Positions 59,604-64,000 of a DNA stretch of 64,000 bases are shown in pieces. The DNA is taken from the NCBI RefSeq assembly GCF_910596095.1, contig NC_056534.1, forward strand, positions 8,184,990 to 8,248,989, in the 5' to 3' direction. Source of the stretch: Thunnus maccoyii. Lineage: Eukaryota > Chordata > Actinopteri > Scombriformes > Scombridae. The position numbers and the translations under genes were made by a program. Within the stretch, counting starts at the first letter, position 1, and the number at the start of each line of letters is the position of its first letter. Under the pieces are notes generated by a model. The model saw only the letters and a program-made list of their open reading frames with translations, made no database searches and was not told where the DNA came from.

Positions 59604-62600
59604 ATGCAGTTCTTGGGCCGGCTGTTGGACACAGTCTCCTCTGTCTCAACCCTCTTCACCAACCCTTACCGGGTCAGAGATGTGCCACTGGCTGACTACG
59701 GTGGAGGAGGAAAAATCCTGCTGAAAGACGAGGGACGTATAGTTCTGTATAAAAATGCACAGTACCAGTCATGGGACTGTGTGCTAATGTGTCCTGAGAC
59801 ACCGAATATGGCTCTGAGGTCAGTATTGATCACATCAAGGGGAATGTTGAGTGTTGAATGTGTCATTTGTTGTGTGATGTGGCTTTAATAAAGCCACTGA
59901 ACCAGGTTTGGATTTGCAGTTGTCATCTGAAATTACCCGTAGGTTTTTAAGATGCAGATTTGGTTACTACTTTCAGACTATTACATATTATTGACCTACA
60001 CAATCCCCCAACAAAGCAGCTTAACTGAATCAAAGGCGTTTATCTTGAATGAATCAGCGTTGAGCCATTCAGTCATAGATCTGAAAGGCAGACGAAAACA
60101 AGTTGGGCTGAACTGAAACTAAAGGTTGAATCTGTATTGTAAGATACTGCATTAGATGTAAGAGTGGAGCTTGCCTCCAACGCATACATTGCGATCAGTG
60201 CAAACGTAACATCGGAAGTCCAAAATATAAAGGTTTTTAAGAACTTAATGTACACTAAAATGACATCTAGTAAATGGCCTGCAATTATATAGTGCCTCTC
60301 AATCAATCAATCAATCAGACTTTATTTGTATACCACTTTTCATACAAATACAATGTAACACAAAGTGCTTTACACAATTAAAAACAATACAGTTACCGTC
60401 CACCTCCATCCATGCACAAAACAATAACTGACTGTTATAAACAAAGAACTTAATAAAAATAGGAACTGAGGAAACGCTATCATAACTGTCATGAATTTGC
60501 AATGATGAAACACCAGAGGTAAAAATTCAGAATAGCAAAATAAAATAATAATACAAGAGTGAAATGTATAAAAGATAATAAAATACTTAAAAAAAGGAGA
60601 GATGTATTAACGCGAGTAAAACCAGGAATGTAAGGTAGGGTATTAAGAGGAAAACAAGCATAAAGATAGTCTAGTCTTCCGACCACTCAAAGCGCTTTAA
60701 CCTACATGCCAACATTCCCATGCAAGGTGCCAACCTGCTCGTCAGGATCTTATCTAAGGCACATTCACACACATACACTCACACACCGCTAGCGCAGCCA
60801 TCGAGAGCAATTTGGGGTTCAGTACTTTGCCCAATGACACTTCGACATGAACCACTCAACTTCCGATTAGTAGACGTTCTTCTGATCCACAGCCGCCCCA
60901 AAGTGGTAGTGAGAAACAAAACAGAGAACTGGCACAAATCTTTTCTACATACAGTACACTGTATAAATATATAATGTAATTTGAAAAGTCTCTTTCAATA
61001 AATAAAGGAGCTCTTTGAAATCACGAGCCACAACAGGAAATCAAATCAGAAATCAAATTCCAGCGCAATCAGGCTCAGAGCTACTAGGAATGATTTTTCC
61101 TCATAGAAAATAGTTGATGAATGCTCATGCCTATAATATTGTTATTTATCTTACATGTCCCAAAAAATATGAAAAGGTAGCACATCTCAAATTTCCAAGT
61201 CAGCATTTCACTTGTTTATTCGGCTGACATCAGAGTGTTTCGAAACACTCGGAAGAAGGCGTTTCTATTGTGATGTGAGCCAAATAAACAAGTGAATTGT
61301 TAGTATTTTGTCCTCCTTGACTCGGATATTTTTTGGAACATGCTCAATGGATTTTGGGTTTAGTACTCCACTGAGAATCCCATTGTTGAAGTGAACCCTC
61401 CTTTTCCAATCCAGTTATCTTACATATCATTCGTACCAGTGTGACCAGTTTCCCAGAGCCTTTGGCACCCATTCAGATCTCCTCTTAAGGTTCTTGTGAC
61501 ATTTAATGTTGTAACCATTGCGTTGACTGATTCAGGCTGTTTCAGGTGGCATCAGAGGAGGATGCCATGAACTGGTTCCCGCAGTATGCTCTCAAGCTTC
61601 GACCCTTTTATGAGACACTGCCGTTGAAGGCTGAGACCACCCAGCCTATCGTGGACTGCATCCGCAACCACCCAGACTGGAGCTCCGCCCACATCGCCGT
61701 GGACACGGGCCTGCGGGAGTGTCTCAAACACAACTATGTCCAGAGGTGAGACCGGACGTGGTGATATTGATTCAGTTGGTTTTGGTGGATCTTACAAGGA
61801 CTGCAGCTATGATTATTTTCATTTTCAATTCATCTTCAATTTTTTTATTTTATCATTTAGTCTTTAAAAGTAGGGGAGGAAAGTCAAATCTTCATCTTCA
61901 AATTTGCTGTAACAACAGTCCAAAAGATCATTTTTACAATGATATAAGACAGAAAAATAGTAAGTCTTCATGTTTGAGGAGATGTGATCAGCATGGAGAT
62001 GTGATCAGATGGCAGAATCAGCTAATCATTAAAGCAGTAGTTGGAGCTCAGGGCAGGTTCACCAATGGATAAATATATCTGGATATAGCTGACTGAGGAG
62101 AGGATTATAATGTGTAAGCTTATTCTACAGAGACATTAATTGTGAGGCAGTCAGTATGAGAGAGTGTCAGCTAAACGCATACAATACAAAATACTATTAA
62201 CTAATTAGTTTACACTTTGTGTTTTATACTTAAAATCATTCTGGTGGTTTAGAAAATTTTAGCCCATTAATTACACCATTACATCACTTGACATTACTCC
62301 ATCAACTTTCCATGCAGCACTTATATAATTTGAAAACAACAGGAAATCAGTTGAACCACCTGTATACTTTGCAAAATGTTAATTTACTGGCTAAATTGTG
62401 CAAAACCACCTGTGTGGTGCTTTAATGTGCACATTAAATGAAATCACCCTCGTCGTCTTTCTGCCTCCAGTCAGATCAATGCTCGGGACACGTCAGGTCA
62501 GACGCCGCTGCACTTGGCGTGTGAGCGCAGTGACTCTGCGTGTGTGAAGGAGCTGTTGGAGGAAAGCCAGGCTCGCACTGACATCAGAGATCGCAACGGA

Positions 62601-62944
62601 GAGACGCCCATGCACAGCGCCGCCAAGCAGGATTCTCCTGCCATCATTCAGGTCAGTACATGCGAAGAGGTTTTAACTTATCATGAAATCAGGTTAGGGG
62701 GCAAATGATGGATCAATCTCTCTTACTAATGTGTCGTCCATCCTCTTCTCATCCAGATCCTGTGCTCACGGTTGTGCTCCGGGGTGAATGAGCTGAACAA
62801 CAACGGGGAGACGCCACTCCACGTGTCCTGCCGCTTGGGCCGAGTGGAGGCCGTCAAAGCTCTGTTGGGCGGCGGAGCCAAGTGTGATATCATCGGAGGC
62901 AGCGGCTACGCCATCCACGCTGCCATGAAGTACAACGAGAAGGG
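59604..62944 (+). CDS. pla2g6: Calcium-independent phospholipase A2 beta (group VI), N-terminal part
   Basis: Coding exons are 59604-59818, 61536-61745, 62471-62651 and 62757-62944, all in phase, giving 264 complete residues. The gene continues to the right of the window. PLA2G6 hydrolyses the sn-2 acyl chain of phospholipids and has N-terminal ankyrin repeats before a patatin-type catalytic domain. The start MQFLGRLLDTVSSVSTLF parallels human MQFFGRL. Further landmarks are SWDCVLMCPETPN, FYETLP, IRNHPDWSSAHIAVD, and ankyrin repeats GQTPLHLACE, GETPMHSAAK, NNNGETPLHVSCRLGR and GGSGYAIHAAMKYNEKG. The catalytic lipase motif (GTSTG) lies beyond the window and cannot be judged. The first exon begins at 59598 after the acceptor TCTCAG, so the ATG is almost at the exon start. 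Confidence 0.96.
60302..60390. repeat. Dispersed repeat end with (ATCA)n tract
   Basis: ATCAATCAATCAATCAGAC, then TTTATTTGTATACCACTTTT and CACAAAGTGCTTTACACAAT. This is the same family end as at 58036-58140. Confidence 0.75.
60650..60910. repeat. Dispersed fish repeat fragment
   Basis: Contains CACTCAAAGCGCTTTAACCT, GGTGCCAACCTGCTCGTCAG, GCAATTTGGGGTTCAGTACT and TTGCCCAATGACACTTCGAC. I recognise these as a common fish retroelement-derived repeat. Confidence 0.65.
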
Positions 62945-64000
62945 GTGAGCTGATGGAGGGATGAGGGTGATGAACATAAGAGTTGTACGGCCTGTCCTGC
63001 ACTCTGTGGTGTATTTGCTTATTATTTTATTGTCCAAAATGTACATTTTCAGTTACCAGCTACAGAATCACAGGAACTGGGAGGAGTCTGTATTTTCCTC
63101 AATGACACTACAAAACACATGGTTTTGAAGTAATAGTTTCCCTGGTTACCCTGCTGCTCTTCTACCATTAAGGTAGATGAATGCTTGTACTCTTTTTTTT
63201 CTTCTCTTTTTTTGGCTGGACCGCAACAGAGGAGCCCTATAACCGCGTCTGTCCATCACTGAGTCACTGAGTCACTGAGTTACACCATTGTTTTTTTTAA
63301 ATAAAGCACTTCTGTGTTCATGGTAAATAAAACAAAAGCTATATAACAAATAAATGTATGAATGCAAACTTTACACACCTGAAACACACTGTATTAGGGT
63401 CATTTACACTCAGCATTAATGAGTAACTTGACAGTTACTGTAGTAAAACTATATTTTGGGTTGTGGGTAAGTGAAATAATATATAAAACATAAAAAATAA
63501 TCGTAACTCAACCCTTCTTACACCAGCACCATATAGTCTACACCTAAAATCTGGTACAATGTATTTAAGTATTTTTAATATTTTTTTATGTGTACAGCAC
63601 ATTGAGTTACAACTACTGCATGAAAAGTGCAATACAAATAAATAAAGTTAAAGCGATGTTCATGTCTGATGGTAACCAGGCGACGTACAAATTAAAATCC
63701 CTCTAGTGTTTCATACCCGGTCCAGCCATATACCAGGTTTTGACCTAGTCTTGTGAACAAATGCATACAGGACCAGTGTGTATTGACTTTGGTATAAGAG
63801 CAGCAAACCTATTTCATAATGCTGGAGAGAACCTCTCAGAAGCACTACATCCAATGAACATATAGGAGTGGTACTGGGTATCCGAATTATCAGAATATAT
63901 GTGGTCGGAAGGGAATCTGTAGAGGTTGTTAAATGCTTTTTCCACAGAACAAGGACAGTGCTTTTAAGAAATAAAGGCTTTTTAAATAGGTCACTGAAAT
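62945..64000 (+). other. pla2g6: pla2g6 intron after the fourth coding exon; no further exon in the window
   Basis: Starts with GTGAGC. I found no segment continuing the ankyrin repeats up to the window end. It holds a triple GAGTCACT repetition at about 63260 and AT-rich sequence with AAATAAATAAAG near 63640, a retroelement-like tail. Confidence 0.6.

Larger units (their letters stand above)
59819..61535 (+). other. pla2g6: pla2g6 intron 2 (after the first coding exon), with repeats
   Basis: A 1.7-kb intron carrying the ATCA-tailed repeat (60302-60390) and a second dispersed repeat (60650-60910). No exon is seen inside. Confidence 0.6.

Noticed and set aside
1..64000. CRISPR array, toxin-antitoxin, phage or other prokaryote-type system
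   Set aside because: The window is vertebrate nuclear DNA with spliced genes. Tandem repeats here are simple microsatellites without spacer-repeat structure.

Overview
The window is nuclear DNA of a ray-finned (teleost-type) fish. Genes are split by GT-AG introns, spacers are AT-rich with many CA/GA microsatellites, and the repeats are of fish type: L2/CR1/Rex-like LINEs, hAT-type MITEs, Tc1 remnants and a tRNA-derived SINE. Species cannot be fixed from the sequence alone. I see no CRISPR array, operon, prokaryotic mobile element or wholly new gene system. It is an ordinary but informative vertebrate locus.

Five protein genes are supported exon by exon. From left to right they are: a FAM20C-type secretory-pathway kinase (minus, 1-4940, 3' end outside the window); dnal4, dynein light chain 4 (minus, 14787-17908, 106 aa, complete); nptxr, neuronal pentraxin receptor (minus, 30781-41099, 599 aa, complete); cbx6, a Polycomb chromobox protein (minus, 51339-55672, 499 aa, complete); and pla2g6, calcium-independent phospholipase A2 (plus, 59604-62944, first four coding exons only). 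All splice phases I worked out are consistent. dnal4, nptxr, cbx6 and pla2g6 all map to human 22q13.1 from general knowledge, so this is a conserved syntenic block. The FAM20C-type gene is the outsider: its human relative lies on chromosome 7.

The genes do not form a pathway. Four are read leftward in a row and pla2g6 is read rightward, so cbx6 and pla2g6 are head to head across about 3.1 kb. Splice signals suggest a non-coding first exon for the FAM20C-type gene, dnal4, nptxr and pla2g6.

Spacers and introns are largely transposon debris. Two 5'-truncated LINE copies lie in opposite orientation (22480-24480 plus, 43905-45590 minus). Two hAT-type MITEs with readable 8-bp target duplications lie in nptxr introns (34497-35262 and 36883-37079), and the larger one carries a tRNA-like segment. 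A nested MITE block abuts the dnal4 promoter (18709-20185), and a Tc1 transposase relic lies in a dnal4 intron. The least expected observation is a 78-bp ungapped, roughly 91% identical copy of cbx6 coding exon 5 about 4.3 kb downstream of the cbx6 stop codon (46928-47005).
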